From assembly GCA_034430115.1 (NCBI GenBank), contig DAOUFG010000016.1, positions 18,537 to 82,536 of the forward strand: 64,000 nucleotides of DNA, in the 5' to 3' direction. Every line of letters starts with the position of its first letter. Within the stretch, counting starts at the first letter, position 1. The notes beneath the pieces were generated by a model. It saw nothing but the letters and a program-made list of their open reading frames with translations. It was not told the DNA's origin and made no database searches. This document shows, in pieces, positions 51,984 through 60,868 of this stretch. This DNA is from CAIXPS01 sp034430115. GTDB lineage: Bacteria > Chloroflexota > Anaerolineae > J036 > Brachytrichaceae. A program made the position numbers and the translations under genes.

Positions 51984-52652
51984 TCACGCGCCGACAGCCT
52001 GCACTTTTGCCAGCAAGTCATCCCGCACGTGGTCAACATCTTGCTCGCCGTTGATTTTGGCGAGCAAACCGCGCTTATTATAAAAATCGATCAGCGGAGC
52101 CGTTTGCTCTTCGTAAACGCGGACGCGGTTCTTCTGCGTCTCCGGCTCATCGTCGGGGCGACGATACAACTCGCCGTCACAGTTTTCCTTCTTGCAGCCT
52201 TCGCGCGGGGGCGGCGAGAATTTGCTGAATACAGCGCCACAGGCGCGGCAGGTCCAGCGGTTCGAAAGTCGCTCCAGCAAAACGCTGTCGCGCACATCGA
52301 GCAGCGGCACCACCGTGACGCGTTTCCCAAGCTCTGTGAGCACCTTGTCCAACGCCTCAGCCTGCGCAATCGTGCGCGGGAAACCGTCGAGGATAAATCC
52401 ATTGGCACAATCCGGCTCGGATAGCCGCTCGCGAACCATGCCCACCGTCACTTCATCGGGCACCAGTTCGCCGCGCTCCATATAGCCCTTCGCCAGGATG
52501 CCCAGGGGCGTGCCCTGCTTTAGATTGCTTCGAAATAGATCACCGGTTGAAATGTGCGCCACGTTCAACGTTGAAGCTAGCACAACTGCCTGCGTGCCCT
52601 TGCCGGAGCCAGGCCCGCCCAGCAGTATGATGCCATACCATTGGCTAGTCAT
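51984..52652 (-). CDS. adk: Adenylate kinase
   Basis: A 222-residue kinase that interconverts AMP, ADP and ATP. The P-loop GGPGSGKGTQ is near residue 12. The LID domain is of the zinc type (WTCRACGAVFSKFSPPPREGCKKENCDGELYRRPDD), with four Cys. It starts 4 bp after the secY stop. Confidence 0.98.
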   Translation of the reverse strand: MTSQWYGIILLGGPGSGKGTQAVVLASTLNVAHISTGDLFRSNLKQGTPLGILAKGYMERGELVPDEVTVGMVRERLSEPDCANGFILDGFPRTIAQAEALDKVLTELGKRVTVVPLLDVRDSVLLERLSNRWTCRACGAVFSKFSPPPREGCKKENCDGELYRRPDDEPETQKNRVRVYEEQTAPLIDFYNKRGLLAKINGEQDVDHVRDDLLAKVQAVGA

Positions 52653-52656
52653 GATG

Positions 52657-54072
52657 TTATCTTATAAATCCTTCGTAGCGCCGCATCATCAACTGAGCTT
52701 CCAGTTGGCGCATCGTATCAAGCACTACGCCGACAACGATGAGGAGACCAGCGCCAGAAATCAACTGTGAATTGCCACCCAGGGGTGCGAGGAATTGCAT
52801 CCCATTAATCGTCGCGATTGCATCGACAATGTAGGGCAGAACGGCCAGGATACCCAGAAACAGCGCACCAACCAACGTCAGACGGCGCATGATGCGCGTC
52901 ACGTACACTTCCGTCGGCTTGCCTGGCCGGATTCCCATGATGAACCCACCCTGCTTCTGCAGGTTCTCCGGCAGGTTCTGCTGCTGCATCACGACGTCTG
53001 TATAGAAGTAGGTAAACCCAACGACCATCAGGAAATAAAGCACCGCATAGATGATTTCCTGAATTGAAACGTTGCCGCCGCTGCGGCTGCCGGTAAAGAG
53101 TTGTACAACCCCGTTCGCGAAACTCTGCACACCCGCGTCGGTGCTGTTGACAAAGAAGCCCGCAATGACCGCCGGGAATACCAGGATCGCCTGCGCAAAG
53201 ATGATTGGGATCATGCCCGTGGAGTTTACCTTGAGCGGGATATGCGTTCCCTGCCCGCCCATCATGCGGCGCCCACGCACACGCCGGCCATATTGCACCG
53301 GTATCCTGCGTTCGCCTTCCTGGATGATGACGATGGATACCACCATACCAACCAGGATCACCACGAACGCAAGCAGCGTCATGATGTTGGTCAGGGCGTC
53401 GGTGCCGGTTTGCGCAATCGACACCACATTGAAAGGCAAGCGCGCCACAATGCCGCCGAAAATGATGATCGACAGGCCCTGCCCAACACCCTGCTCGGTG
53501 ATCAATTCACCCAGCCAGATGGCGAACATGGTGCCCGCCGTCATCGTCAGAATCGTGACAACGGTCGGCAAAATGTTCGACGCCGGCACTAAACCCCAGT
53601 TCGGCATCACGCGCCCCAGGTTCGCCGTGGTCTGCGCACCGATTTGCTCGAAGATGCTCACCTGGCCGACGGCGTTTAGCATCGCCATCGGGATGGTCAA
53701 AGCATAGGTCAGCCGGTTCACCTTGCGGCGGCCAGCTTCCCCTTCCTTCTGCAACTCCTCCAGACGGGGGATGATTGGGATGAGCAACTGCAAGATCAGT
53801 TGTGCCGTCACGTATGGGTAGACACCCATCGACAACACCGAGAAGTTTGCCACAGCCCCACCAGACAGAAGGCTCAGCAACCCGACCAGGTTCCCTAAAC
53901 CGCCGGCTGAGCCGTTCTGCACGCTCGACTGGATGGATCGCAATACCTCGACATTCACCCCAGGGACGGGGATATGCGAGATTAAGCGGTAGATTGCCAG
54001 AATGAAGATCGTGAACAAGATCCTGTTCCGCAATTCCGGCAATGTAAGAGCGTTCCGTAGAGCTCGTAGCAT
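52657..54072 (-). CDS. secY: Protein translocase subunit SecY
   Basis: A 471-residue channel protein with ten membrane helices. The plug and gate region is recognisable (SVQNGSAGGLGNLVGLLSLLSGGAVANFSVLSMGVYPYVTAQLI), and cytoplasmic loop 5 with YGRRVRGRRMMGGQGTHIPLKVN (SecA/ribosome contact) is complete. It follows rplO by 9 bp, as in the spc operon. Confidence 0.98.
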   Translation of the reverse strand: MLRALRNALTLPELRNRILFTIFILAIYRLISHIPVPGVNVEVLRSIQSSVQNGSAGGLGNLVGLLSLLSGGAVANFSVLSMGVYPYVTAQLILQLLIPIIPRLEELQKEGEAGRRKVNRLTYALTIPMAMLNAVGQVSIFEQIGAQTTANLGRVMPNWGLVPASNILPTVVTILTMTAGTMFAIWLGELITEQGVGQGLSIIIFGGIVARLPFNVVSIAQTGTDALTNIMTLLAFVVILVGMVVSIVIIQEGERRIPVQYGRRVRGRRMMGGQGTHIPLKVNSTGMIPIIFAQAILVFPAVIAGFFVNSTDAGVQSFANGVVQLFTGSRSGGNVSIQEIIYAVLYFLMVVGFTYFYTDVVMQQQNLPENLQKQGGFIMGIRPGKPTEVYVTRIMRRLTLVGALFLGILAVLPYIVDAIATINGMQFLAPLGGNSQLISGAGLLIVVGVVLDTMRQLEAQLMMRRYEGFIR

Positions 54073-54081
54073 GTCAGCCCC

Positions 54082-54564
54082 TTATCGTGTGCGTCGATTT
54101 CCGCGAACAATCTCGATTGTCTGGACACTACCACCGGCCTTCTCGATCTTTTCCTTGGCCGATGCCGACACCTTATGCGCCGTTACCTTCAACGGAACGG
54201 CGATGTCGCCTGTCCCTAGAATTGCGACATACTTGTCACTGTTATGAGTGACTCCGGCCGCCACGAGAGCTTCGGGCGTCACTTCTGCGCCAGACTCAAA
54301 CTTCTCCGCCAGGGTTGCCAGGTTCACCGGCACGTACTCGATGCGATAAGGGTTAAAGAAGCCTACGCCACGCGCAAAAGGTAGCTTGCGCACCACGGGC
54401 AACTGACCGCCTTCAAAATACGCCTTCTTGACGCCGCCGCTGCGCGACTTCTGGCCCTTCTGGCCACGTCCAGCCGTGCGGCCCTGGTTTGCCGCGATAC
54501 CAACGCCCTTGCGCTTCTTTGGCTTATGCGCGCCGGGGGCCGGCTTCAGGTCATGTAGTTTCAT
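54082..54564 (-). CDS. rplO: Large ribosomal subunit protein uL15
   Basis: A 160-residue protein with LHDLKPAPGAHKPKKRKGVG, the Gly-rich GQKGQKSRSGG and the C-terminal domain with LVAAGVTHNSDKYVAILGTG. It lies 18 bp after rpmD. Confidence 0.98.
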   Translation of the reverse strand: MKLHDLKPAPGAHKPKKRKGVGIAANQGRTAGRGQKGQKSRSGGVKKAYFEGGQLPVVRKLPFARGVGFFNPYRIEYVPVNLATLAEKFESGAEVTPEALVAAGVTHNSDKYVAILGTGDIAVPLKVTAHKVSASAKEKIEKAGGSVQTIEIVRGNRRTR

Positions 54565-54582
54565 GATTCGCTCCGAATAGTC

Positions 54583-54801
54583 CTACTTCTTTTCTTCAAC
54601 CTGCACCAGGTGAATCACTGCATTGAGCATGCCGCGCATCTGGGGCGAATCGTCATGCTCCACCACCTGACCCAGCTTGGTCAGGCCAAGCGCCTTCAAC
54701 GTGCGCTTCTGCCGTTCGTTATAACCAATAGCGCTCTTCACCCACCGAACCACCAGTCGCTTGGGGGCGCCACTTGTCTCATTCACTGACAGTGCTGCCA
54801 T
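54583..54801 (-). CDS. rpmD: Large ribosomal subunit protein uL30
   Basis: A 72-residue protein: LVVRWVKSAIGYNERQKRTLKALGL, then the QVVEHDDSPQMRGMLNAVIHLV core. The ATG is fixed by GGAGG ahead of it and it overlaps the rpsE end by 23 bp. It is about ten residues longer at the N-terminus than the usual L30. Confidence 0.96.
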   Translation of the reverse strand: MAALSVNETSGAPKRLVVRWVKSAIGYNERQKRTLKALGLTKLGQVVEHDDSPQMRGMLNAVIHLVQVEEKK

Positions 54802-55384
54802 TGCCGCGCCTCCAGAAAGGTTGAACATCAGCAGCCGGCTTATTGCGGCGCTTCGACTCTTCCTCGACGTTCTTCAGTTCCATTAGGCCCTTATAGGTGG
54901 CATAAGTGGCGTTCATTTTGCTTGACGAGCCGAGGGATTTTGTCAATACATCGCGAAGCCCCACAGCCTCCAACACTGCGCGCACGCCGCCGCCGGCCTT
55001 GATGCCGGTACCAGGCGAAGCAGGCTTCAGGAGCACTTTCGCACCACCGTGCTTCGAGAGCACCTCGTGCGGGATCGTGCCCGAGACGACGTTGACATCC
55101 TTCATATTGTTGCGAGCGCGGTCGGTTGCCTTGCGAATGGCATCTTGCACACCACGCGCCTTGCCGACGCCGATGCCGATCTTGCCATTGTTGTTGCCGA
55201 CGACAATGAGAGCGCGGAAAGCGAAGCGCCGGCCACCCTTGATGACTTTCGCCACGCGGGTAACGTCCACGATGCGCTGATCCAGCTCTTCCTGCTTCTC
55301 CTCGCGTGAGCGGTCGCTTTGGCGTCCGTCGCGACGGCGGCGGTCGGGTCGCTCAGTTCGGTCAGTCCGTTCAGTTCGTTCCAT
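54779..55384 (-). CDS. rpsE: Small ribosomal subunit protein uS5
   Basis: A 201-residue protein. A charged N-terminal extension of about 28 residues (many Arg/Asp, TERPDRRRRDGRQSDRSREE) precedes the uS5 core: VVDVTRVAKVIKGGRR-like start, GKIGIGVGKARGVQDAIRKA, and GTGIKAGGGVRAVLEAVGL. It ends inside the rpmD start. Confidence 0.97.
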   Translation of the reverse strand: MERTERTDRTERPDRRRRDGRQSDRSREEKQEELDQRIVDVTRVAKVIKGGRRFAFRALIVVGNNNGKIGIGVGKARGVQDAIRKATDRARNNMKDVNVVSGTIPHEVLSKHGGAKVLLKPASPGTGIKAGGGVRAVLEAVGLRDVLTKSLGSSSKMNATYATYKGLMELKNVEEESKRRNKPAADVQPFWRRGNGSTVSE

Positions 55385-55387
55385 GGG

Positions 55388-55747
55388 TTAAAACTCCAGT
55401 CCACCTTCGCGTGCACCATCGGCCACGGCTTTCACTCGCCCGTGATAGCGATAACCTGCGCGGTCAAACACTACCGTCTTGATCTGCTTCTGCTGTGCGC
55501 GTTGCGCGAGCAACTTACCCACAGCCGCGGCTTCATCGATCTTTTTAAGATCAGCCTGGTTGCGGATGTCAGGGTCCAAGCTGGAGGCCGCTACGAGTGT
55601 GTTTCCGGCTTCGTCGTCGATCAACTGCACATAGATGTGCTTCGTGCTGCGGAAAACATTCAAACGCGGGCGATCGGGCATACCATACACTTTTGCCCGC
55701 ACACGACGTCGCCGTCGTTCGCGCCGTTCAGAATTCTTGATTGCCAT
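55388..55747 (-). CDS. rplR: Large ribosomal subunit protein uL18
   Basis: A 119-residue protein with MPDRPRLNVFRSTKHIYVQLIDDEAGNTLVAASS and the end FDRAGYRYHGRVKAVADGAREGGLEF. The ATG before AIKNSERR is chosen by family length. A 142-bp space without a gene separates it from rplF. Confidence 0.97.
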   Translation of the reverse strand: MAIKNSERRERRRRRVRAKVYGMPDRPRLNVFRSTKHIYVQLIDDEAGNTLVAASSLDPDIRNQADLKKIDEAAAVGKLLAQRAQQKQIKTVVFDRAGYRYHGRVKAVADGAREGGLEF

Positions 55748-55889
55748 TGCTATTCTCCATATTCCAGATTTTTTCCATGCACTGACCAGCCTCGCGACAT
55801 CTGGTTGCCAACGGCCGGCCGCCACAACTCGTAATGCTGCGGCTTATGCGGCACACGCCCTACTGAGCTGTACCCAGGCGTTGGTGCGC

Positions 55890-56453
55890 CTACTTGGCGC
55901 CCTTACCGGTCTTCCCGGCCTTACCAGGCTTCAACTTCACCACTTCGCCTTGATAGCGAATGCCCTTCCCCTTGTAGGGTTCCGGCGGGCGCAGCTTACG
56001 CACGCGCGCAGCGATTTCGCCGACCAGTTCCTTATCGATCCCGTTGACGGTGATCGTGCGGGTCTTGGGGTCCGTCGCAAAGTTGATGCCCACCGGCGGC
56101 GGATATTCGATTGGGTGCGAGTAGCCCAGGTAGAGCATCAAGTTCTTACCGGCCATTTCCGCGCGGTAACCAACGCTCTCCACGCTGATCTCCAGCACCT
56201 TCGAGAAGCCAGTCGACACGCCGGTCACCATGTTGGCCAGCAGGGCACGCGTTAAACCATGCAGCGCGCGCTCCTCATGTGCATCTGTCTGGCGCTTGAC
56301 AACCAGGTGGCCATCCTCTTTCGCGACGCTCACGCGCGGATCAAACGCGCGCATTAGCTCGCCCTTTGGCCCTTTGACCGTCACCACCTGGCCTTCGACC
56401 TTGACGTCGACGCCCTTGGGCAACGCAATGGGTTTTTTGCCAATTCTAGACAT
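55890..56453 (-). CDS. rplF: Large ribosomal subunit protein uL6
   Basis: A 187-residue protein: MSRIGKKPIALPKGVDVKVEGQVVTVKGPKGEL at the start and the C-terminal RNA-binding signature KLRPPEPYKGKGIRYQGEVVKLKPGKAGK. It follows rpsH by 19 bp. Confidence 0.98.
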   Translation of the reverse strand: MSRIGKKPIALPKGVDVKVEGQVVTVKGPKGELMRAFDPRVSVAKEDGHLVVKRQTDAHEERALHGLTRALLANMVTGVSTGFSKVLEISVESVGYRAEMAGKNLMLYLGYSHPIEYPPPVGINFATDPKTRTITVNGIDKELVGEIAARVRKLRPPEPYKGKGIRYQGEVVKLKPGKAGKTGKGAK

Positions 56454-56472
56454 GTCTACTTCCTGTTACCTT

Positions 56473-56877
56473 TTAATAAATGTAACACAGCACTTCGCCG
56501 CCAACGCCCAGACGACGGGCCTGATTCCCCGTCATGACGCCCTTCGGCGTAGACAGGATCGCGACACCAATGCCGCTCAGCACCCGTGGAATTTCATTCT
56601 TGCCGCAATAAACGCGCTTGCCTGGCTTGCTGACGCGTTGCAAACCGGTGATCACCGGCCGGCGCTCACGCCGCTGGCCCACGTAACGCAGCGTTAGATT
56701 GAGTGTGGGGAACTTGCCCGTGTCAATTATCTGAGTCTCGTCCAGGTAACCCTCTTCCCTCAAAATTTCCGCCACACGTGCGGTAAGTTTAGAGGCTGGA
56801 ACGGCCACCGTCGCGTGGCCCACGGAAACCCCATTGCGAATGCGCGTCAGCATGTCACCGAGTGAATCTGTCACCAT
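56473..56877 (-). CDS. rpsH: Small ribosomal subunit protein uS8
   Basis: A 134-residue protein with DSLGDMLTRIRNGVSVGH and the C-terminal motif GIGVAILSTPKGVMTGNQARRLGVGGEVLCYIY. It lies 21 bp after rpsN. Confidence 0.98.
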   Translation of the reverse strand: MVTDSLGDMLTRIRNGVSVGHATVAVPASKLTARVAEILREEGYLDETQIIDTGKFPTLNLTLRYVGQRRERRPVITGLQRVSKPGKRVYCGKNEIPRVLSGIGVAILSTPKGVMTGNQARRLGVGGEVLCYIY

Positions 56878-56898
56878 ATCAATCTCCCTTGTAGGGCA

Positions 56899-57081
56899 TT
56901 ACCAAGATGCCTTGCGCACGCCAGGGATCTCGCCCCGCAACGCCAACTCGCGAAACGCAATGCGCGACAGGCCGAACTTGCGCATATAGCCGCGCGGACG
57001 CCCTGTAATTGCACATCGATTGCGCACACGGGTCTTATACTTGCGTCGGGCTTCACGATATGCCATGCACTTCTTCGCCAT
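56899..57081 (-). CDS. rpsN: Small ribosomal subunit protein uS14, short form lacking zinc ligands
   Basis: A 60-residue protein of the length and order of the zinc-type S14: MAKKCMAYREARRKY, GRPRGYMRKFGLSRIAFREL and GEIPGVRKASW. In zinc-type S14 the ligands sit as CxxC...CxxC (for example RCERCGRP and FGLCRIC). Here the four positions read C24, T27, S40 and A43, so only the first Cys is left. The rest of the fold is conserved, so it is presumably functional without zinc. It sits in its usual place after rplE. Confidence 0.97.
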   Translation of the reverse strand: MAKKCMAYREARRKYKTRVRNRCAITGRPRGYMRKFGLSRIAFRELALRGEIPGVRKASW

Positions 57082-57136
57082 GCTTGTAATTCCTCTCCCA
57101 GTCACGTGAGGGGGTTTCCTTCACGCAACATGCTCC

Positions 57137-57694
57137 CTATTGCCTTCCGGCCGGTTTGACAAACGGCATGCCGAACAACCTCAGCAGTGCCCTGCCCTCA
57201 TCATCCGTCTTGGCGGTTGTTACGATGGTCACTTCCAGGCCACGCACCTTGTCGATCTTATCGTATTCGATTTCCGGGAAGATCAACTGTTCGCGCAAAC
57301 CCAAAGTGTAATTGCCACGCCCGTCGAATGCATCCGCCGGAATGCCACGGAAGTCGCGCACGCGCGGGAGCGCCAGGTTAATCAGGCGATCCAGAAAGTC
57401 GTACATGCGCGGGCCACGCAGCGTTACGCGTACGCCGATAGGGCGATCTTCACGCAACTTGAAGTTGGCGATGGACTTCTTTGCCTTGGTAATCACCGGC
57501 TTCTGCCCGGTGATCGTCGTAATGTCGCCAACTGCGAAATCGAGCACCTTGGGGTTATCGGCCGACTCGCGTCCAACGCCGACGTTCACCACGATCTTCT
57601 CGATCTTCGGCACCTGCATCGTGTTTGTATAGTTAAACTCTTTGACCAGTGCCGGACGAACTTCGTCCATATATTTCTTCTTATAGTCAGCCAT
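57137..57694 (-). CDS. rplE: Large ribosomal subunit protein uL5
   Basis: A 185-residue protein with VPKIEKIVVNVGVGRESADN and the DFRGIPADAFDGRGNYTLGLREQLIFPEI segment. The start after GTGAGGCAGAAA is preferred over one four codons upstream. It follows rplX by 17 bp. Confidence 0.97.
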   Translation of the reverse strand: MADYKKKYMDEVRPALVKEFNYTNTMQVPKIEKIVVNVGVGRESADNPKVLDFAVGDITTITGQKPVITKAKKSIANFKLREDRPIGVRVTLRGPRMYDFLDRLINLALPRVRDFRGIPADAFDGRGNYTLGLREQLIFPEIEYDKIDKVRGLEVTIVTTAKTDDEGRALLRLFGMPFVKPAGRQ

Positions 57695-57711
57695 TTTCTG
57701 CCTCACTCATC

Positions 57712-58029
57712 CTAGTCCAGCACTTCGTCGTACTTCCTGGAATAGCGCTTCAGCACGCCATTTTCGTCGCGATAGTTGACGCGCGTCGGTTTGCCCGACG
57801 GCCCCACCACTTTGACGTTGGAGGCGTCGATAGGCATCTCGACATCCACCAGGCCGGTCTGTGTCGCGCCCAGGTTCTGCCCACCGCGCGGCTTGGCATG
57901 CTTCTTGGCGACATTGACGCCATGCACCACGATCTTATTCTGCTTAGACAGCACACGGACGACCTCGCCACGCTTGCCGCGCTCATTACCGGTCAGCACC
58001 TGTACTGTGTCACCTTTCTTAATTTTCAT
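57712..58029 (-). CDS. rplX: Large ribosomal subunit protein uL24
   Basis: A 105-residue protein: MKIKKGDTVQVLTGNERGKRGEVVRVL (KOW motif), then VHGVNVAKKHAKPRGG. Its ATG overlaps the rplN stop as TGATG, so the two are translationally coupled; a GTG one codon earlier is possible. Confidence 0.97.
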   Translation of the reverse strand: MKIKKGDTVQVLTGNERGKRGEVVRVLSKQNKIVVHGVNVAKKHAKPRGGQNLGATQTGLVDVEMPIDASNVKVVGPSGKPTRVNYRDENGVLKRYSRKYDEVLD

Positions 58030-58400
58030 CACAGCACCTCGGGGGCCAGAGAAATGATCTTCATGAAGCCCTTATCGCGCAGTTCACGCGCCACGGGCCC
58101 GAAGATACGCGATCCACGCGGGTTCACGCCATCTTCCGCCAAAATCACCGCCGCATTATCGTCGAATTTGATGTACGAGCCGTCGGGCCTTCGGTATTCC
58201 TTGGCGACGCGCACGATCACAGCCTTTACGACTGAGCTTTTCTTGACGTCGGCAGTGGGCGTAGCCGATTTGACGGTTGCGACGATTACGTCACCCACAG
58301 CGCCATAGCGGCGCTTGCTGCCGCCGCGCACTTGCATGCACAGGAGTTCTTTTGCCCCGGTGTTGTCTGCGACAAGCAGACGGGTTTCCTGCTGAATCAT
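58029..58400 (-). CDS. rplN: Large ribosomal subunit protein uL14
   Basis: A 123-residue protein: MIQQETRLLVADNTGAKELLCMQVRGGS and GSRIFGPVARELRDKGFMKIISLAPEVL at the end. It follows rpsQ by 2 bp. Confidence 0.98.
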   Translation of the reverse strand: MIQQETRLLVADNTGAKELLCMQVRGGSKRRYGAVGDVIVATVKSATPTADVKKSSVVKAVIVRVAKEYRRPDGSYIKFDDNAAVILAEDGVNPRGSRIFGPVARELRDKGFMKIISLAPEVL

Positions 58401-58402
58401 GG

Positions 58403-58660
58403 CTATTCCCCTGCCTTGCGGACGATCTCTTCCAACTGCCAGCGCTTGGTAGCACTTAGTGGGCGGGATTCAACAATCCGAACCATGTCGCCTTCATGAG
58501 CACTATTCGCCTCATCGTGCGCCTTATAATTCTTGCCCCGGCGCAGCACCTTCTGGTACAGCGGGTGGCGAATACTGCGATCCACGCGCACGACGATTGT
58601 CTTTGCCATCTTGTCGCTGACGACTACGCCAACCAGGCGGCGTCGCTTTTCCATGCTCAT
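58403..58660 (-). CDS. rpsQ: Small ribosomal subunit protein uS17
   Basis: An 85-residue protein with RRRLVGVVVSDKMAKTIVVRVDRSIRHPLYQK and the later GDMVRIVESRPLSATKRWQL. Its ATG overlaps the rpmC stop by 4 bp (ATGA). Confidence 0.98.
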   Translation of the reverse strand: MSMEKRRRLVGVVVSDKMAKTIVVRVDRSIRHPLYQKVLRRGKNYKAHDEANSAHEGDMVRIVESRPLSATKRWQLEEIVRKAGE

Positions 58661-58875
58661 GCTTCACCTCGCGCTTGCTGTGTTTGTGCCAGTTCGCGTT
58701 GGCGCAGCACCGTCTTAATGCGCGCAATATCGCGCCGCACGCGCCGCACCGTGTTTACGTCCTTCAATTGATTCTGCGCACGCTGAAATCGCAAGTTAAA
58801 AAGCTCACGATATGAGTCGTCGAGCTTCTTTTCAAGCTCCGGCGTGGGCAGAGAGATCAGTTCATTCGCTTGCAT
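58657..58875 (-). CDS. rpmC: Large ribosomal subunit protein uL29
   Basis: A 72-residue helical protein: ELISLPTPELEKKLDDSYRELFNLRFQRAQNQLKD and VRRVRRDIARIKTVLRQREL. It lies 18 bp after rplP. Confidence 0.97.
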   Translation of the reverse strand: MQANELISLPTPELEKKLDDSYRELFNLRFQRAQNQLKDVNTVRRVRRDIARIKTVLRQRELAQTQQARGEA

Positions 58876-58893
58876 GTTTTGATCCTTTTGCCT

Positions 58894-59304
58894 TTACTCA
58901 GTGCGGGTCACAACCTGCGTTGGGATAGGCAGTTTATATGCGGCCTGCGACAGCGCCACCTTGGCGATGTCTTCCGGCACACCTGCCACCTCAAACATGA
59001 TGCGTCCCGGTTTGACAACGGCGACCCAATGGTCTACGGAGCCTTTACCCTTGCCCATGCGCGTCTCGGCTGGCTTGGCCGTGACGGGTTTGTCGGGGAA
59101 AATCCGAATCCACATCTTGCCACGGCGCTTCATTTCGCGCACAATCACGCGGCGAGCGGCTTCGATCTGGCGGGCCGTGATCCATGCCGCTTCCAGCGCC
59201 TGCAATCCATACTCTCCGGCTTCAATCTCAACACCGCGCATCGCAATACCAGTCCTGCGACCGCGTTGTTGCTTTCGATATTTCACCCGTTTCGGCATTA
59301 ACAT
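58894..59304 (-). CDS. rplP: Large ribosomal subunit protein uL16
   Basis: A 136-residue protein starting MLMPKRVKYRKQQRGRRTG, with RKMWIRIFPDKPVTAKPAETRMGKGKG and the WVAVVKPGRIMFEVAGV motif. Its 86-bp upstream space after rpsC has a C/G-rich run but no gene. Confidence 0.98.
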   Translation of the reverse strand: MLMPKRVKYRKQQRGRRTGIAMRGVEIEAGEYGLQALEAAWITARQIEAARRVIVREMKRRGKMWIRIFPDKPVTAKPAETRMGKGKGSVDHWVAVVKPGRIMFEVAGVPEDIAKVALSQAAYKLPIPTQVVTRTE

Positions 59305-59390
59305 GATGATTCAACCTCTGATCGAGACCCACCCTCCCCTTTTCCTTCCCCCCGGGTGGAGGGCGGAAGTGAGAGCGAATCCAAGCCAAT

Positions 59391-60122
59391 CTAGTTTGGC
59401 ACTTGTTCCTCGGAGCGAGCCTCTCGTGCCTCGCGGGCCTCTCGAGACTGACGGGACTGCCTGGGCGTTGCCTCTTCTTCGGCCTGTAACTCCGGCAGCA
59501 CATCGCCCTTATAAATCCAGACCTTCACGCCGATCTGTCCATAGGTTGTGGATGCCTCGGCGCGCGCAAAGTCAATATCTGCACGCAACGTCTGGCGGGG
59601 AATGCGCCCTTCCATGATCTTGTCGGTGCGCTTCATTTCCGAGCCGTTCAAACGCCCGGCGCACTCGATTCTGACGCCCAAAGCGCCCTTCTGCATCGTC
59701 GCCTGTGCCGCCTTCTTCATGGCGCGGTTATAGGGAATACGGCGCTCAATCTGCTGCGCGATATTCTCGGCCACCAATTGTGACGACATCTCCGGCTTGC
59801 TGATTTCTTCGATATCCAGCTTGACACGCTTGCCTGTGAGGCGCTCGATGCCCTCACGGATTCCCTTCACCGCCGCGCCTTTGCGACCGATGACAATCCC
59901 CGGGCGAGCCGTGTGCACAGTGACGTGCAACTGGTTGGGCGGGAAACGCTCAATAACCACATCGCCCACGCCGGCCTTTTCCATCTGCTTCTTGAGATAC
60001 GACCGCAGGGTATAGTCTTCGCGCACGAGCTGGGTATATTCACGCTTCGGCGCGAACCACTTACTCTTCCAATCGCGGATCACGCCCAGTCGGAATCCGT
60101 AAGGATGCACTTTTCGTCCCAT
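59391..60122 (-). CDS. rpsC: Small ribosomal subunit protein uS3
   Basis: A 243-residue protein. The KH domain (about 38-105) includes GIVIGRKGAAVKGIREGIERLTGK, and the C-terminal domain has GVRIECAGRLNGSEMKRTDKIMEGRIPRQTLRADIDFA. The tail of about 30 residues is rich in Glu, Ala and Arg. It follows rplV by 40 bp. Confidence 0.98.
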   Translation of the reverse strand: MGRKVHPYGFRLGVIRDWKSKWFAPKREYTQLVREDYTLRSYLKKQMEKAGVGDVVIERFPPNQLHVTVHTARPGIVIGRKGAAVKGIREGIERLTGKRVKLDIEEISKPEMSSQLVAENIAQQIERRIPYNRAMKKAAQATMQKGALGVRIECAGRLNGSEMKRTDKIMEGRIPRQTLRADIDFARAEASTTYGQIGVKVWIYKGDVLPELQAEEEATPRQSRQSREAREAREARSEEQVPN

Positions 60123-60162
60123 AGGTTCATTCCTGTTTACGGGGTGAGCTTACACTCGCCCA

Positions 60163-60549
60163 CTACTCAGCAGTCTCCTCTTGTACTGGCTCACTCACAA
60201 CAACGCTGATGTGACAAGTCTTGCGTTGCAATGGGCGGAAGCGCCCACGCGCGGCAAACCGGCGCCACTGCCGAACTGGACCGCCATCAACCCAGATGCG
60301 CGAAACGACCAGGTCGTTCACATTCAATTGCTTATTTTCGGTAGCATTCGCCACAGCCGAAGCAATCACTTTGCTGACCGGTTCTGCAGCGGCCTTGGGC
60401 GTGAAGCGCAACAACGTCAACGCCTCGGTCGCCTTCTTACCACGCACCAGGTCAGCAACCAGGCGCACCTTCAACGGCGACATGCCGATGTGCTTGACCG
60501 ACGCGAAAGCCTCATTCGCCCCAAGGCGACCCGCTAATTTCGTGGCCAT
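60163..60549 (-). CDS. rplV: Large ribosomal subunit protein uL22
   Basis: A 128-residue protein with MSPLKVRLVADLVRGKKATEALTLLRFTPKAAAEPVSKVIASA and the long hairpin region WVDGGPVRQWRRFAARGRFRPLQRKTCHISVVV that lines the exit tunnel. It starts 2 bp after rpsS. Confidence 0.98.
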   Translation of the reverse strand: MATKLAGRLGANEAFASVKHIGMSPLKVRLVADLVRGKKATEALTLLRFTPKAAAEPVSKVIASAVANATENKQLNVNDLVVSRIWVDGGPVRQWRRFAARGRFRPLQRKTCHISVVVSEPVQEETAE

Positions 60550-60551
60550 CG

Positions 60552-60848
60552 TTATTCACCACTCCCGGCGGCTGCTCCTTCCGCCTTCTCTCTCGAAACG
60601 TGTCCGCGGAATGTCCGCGTAGGGGCAAACTCACCGAGCTTGTGCCCTACCATGTTTTCGGTGATGTAGATCGGAATATGCCGGCGACCGTCATGCACAG
60701 CGATGGTGTGACCCACCATCTGCGGGAAGATTGTTGAGGCGCGCGACCAGGTGCGCACCACTTTCTTCTCGCCGCGCGTGTTCATCGCCTCAATCCGCTT
60801 GAGCAGCTTCGACTCTACATATGGACCCTTTTTCAGTGATCTTGACAT
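60552..60848 (-). CDS. rpsS: Small ribosomal subunit protein uS19
   Basis: A 98-residue protein: MSRSLKKGPYVESKLLKRIEAMN, TWSRASTIFPQMVGHTIAVHDGRRHIPIYITENMVGHKLGEFAPTRTFRGH. It lies 20 bp after rplB. Confidence 0.98.
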   Translation of the reverse strand: MSRSLKKGPYVESKLLKRIEAMNTRGEKKVVRTWSRASTIFPQMVGHTIAVHDGRRHIPIYITENMVGHKLGEFAPTRTFRGHVSREKAEGAAAGSGE

Positions 60849-60868
60849 GTCAATAATCCCAACCTGAA

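Noticed and set aside
55748..55889. An N-terminal extension of uL18
   Set aside because: The frame is open upstream, but the family begins at AIKNSERR and the extra residues resemble no ribosomal protein.
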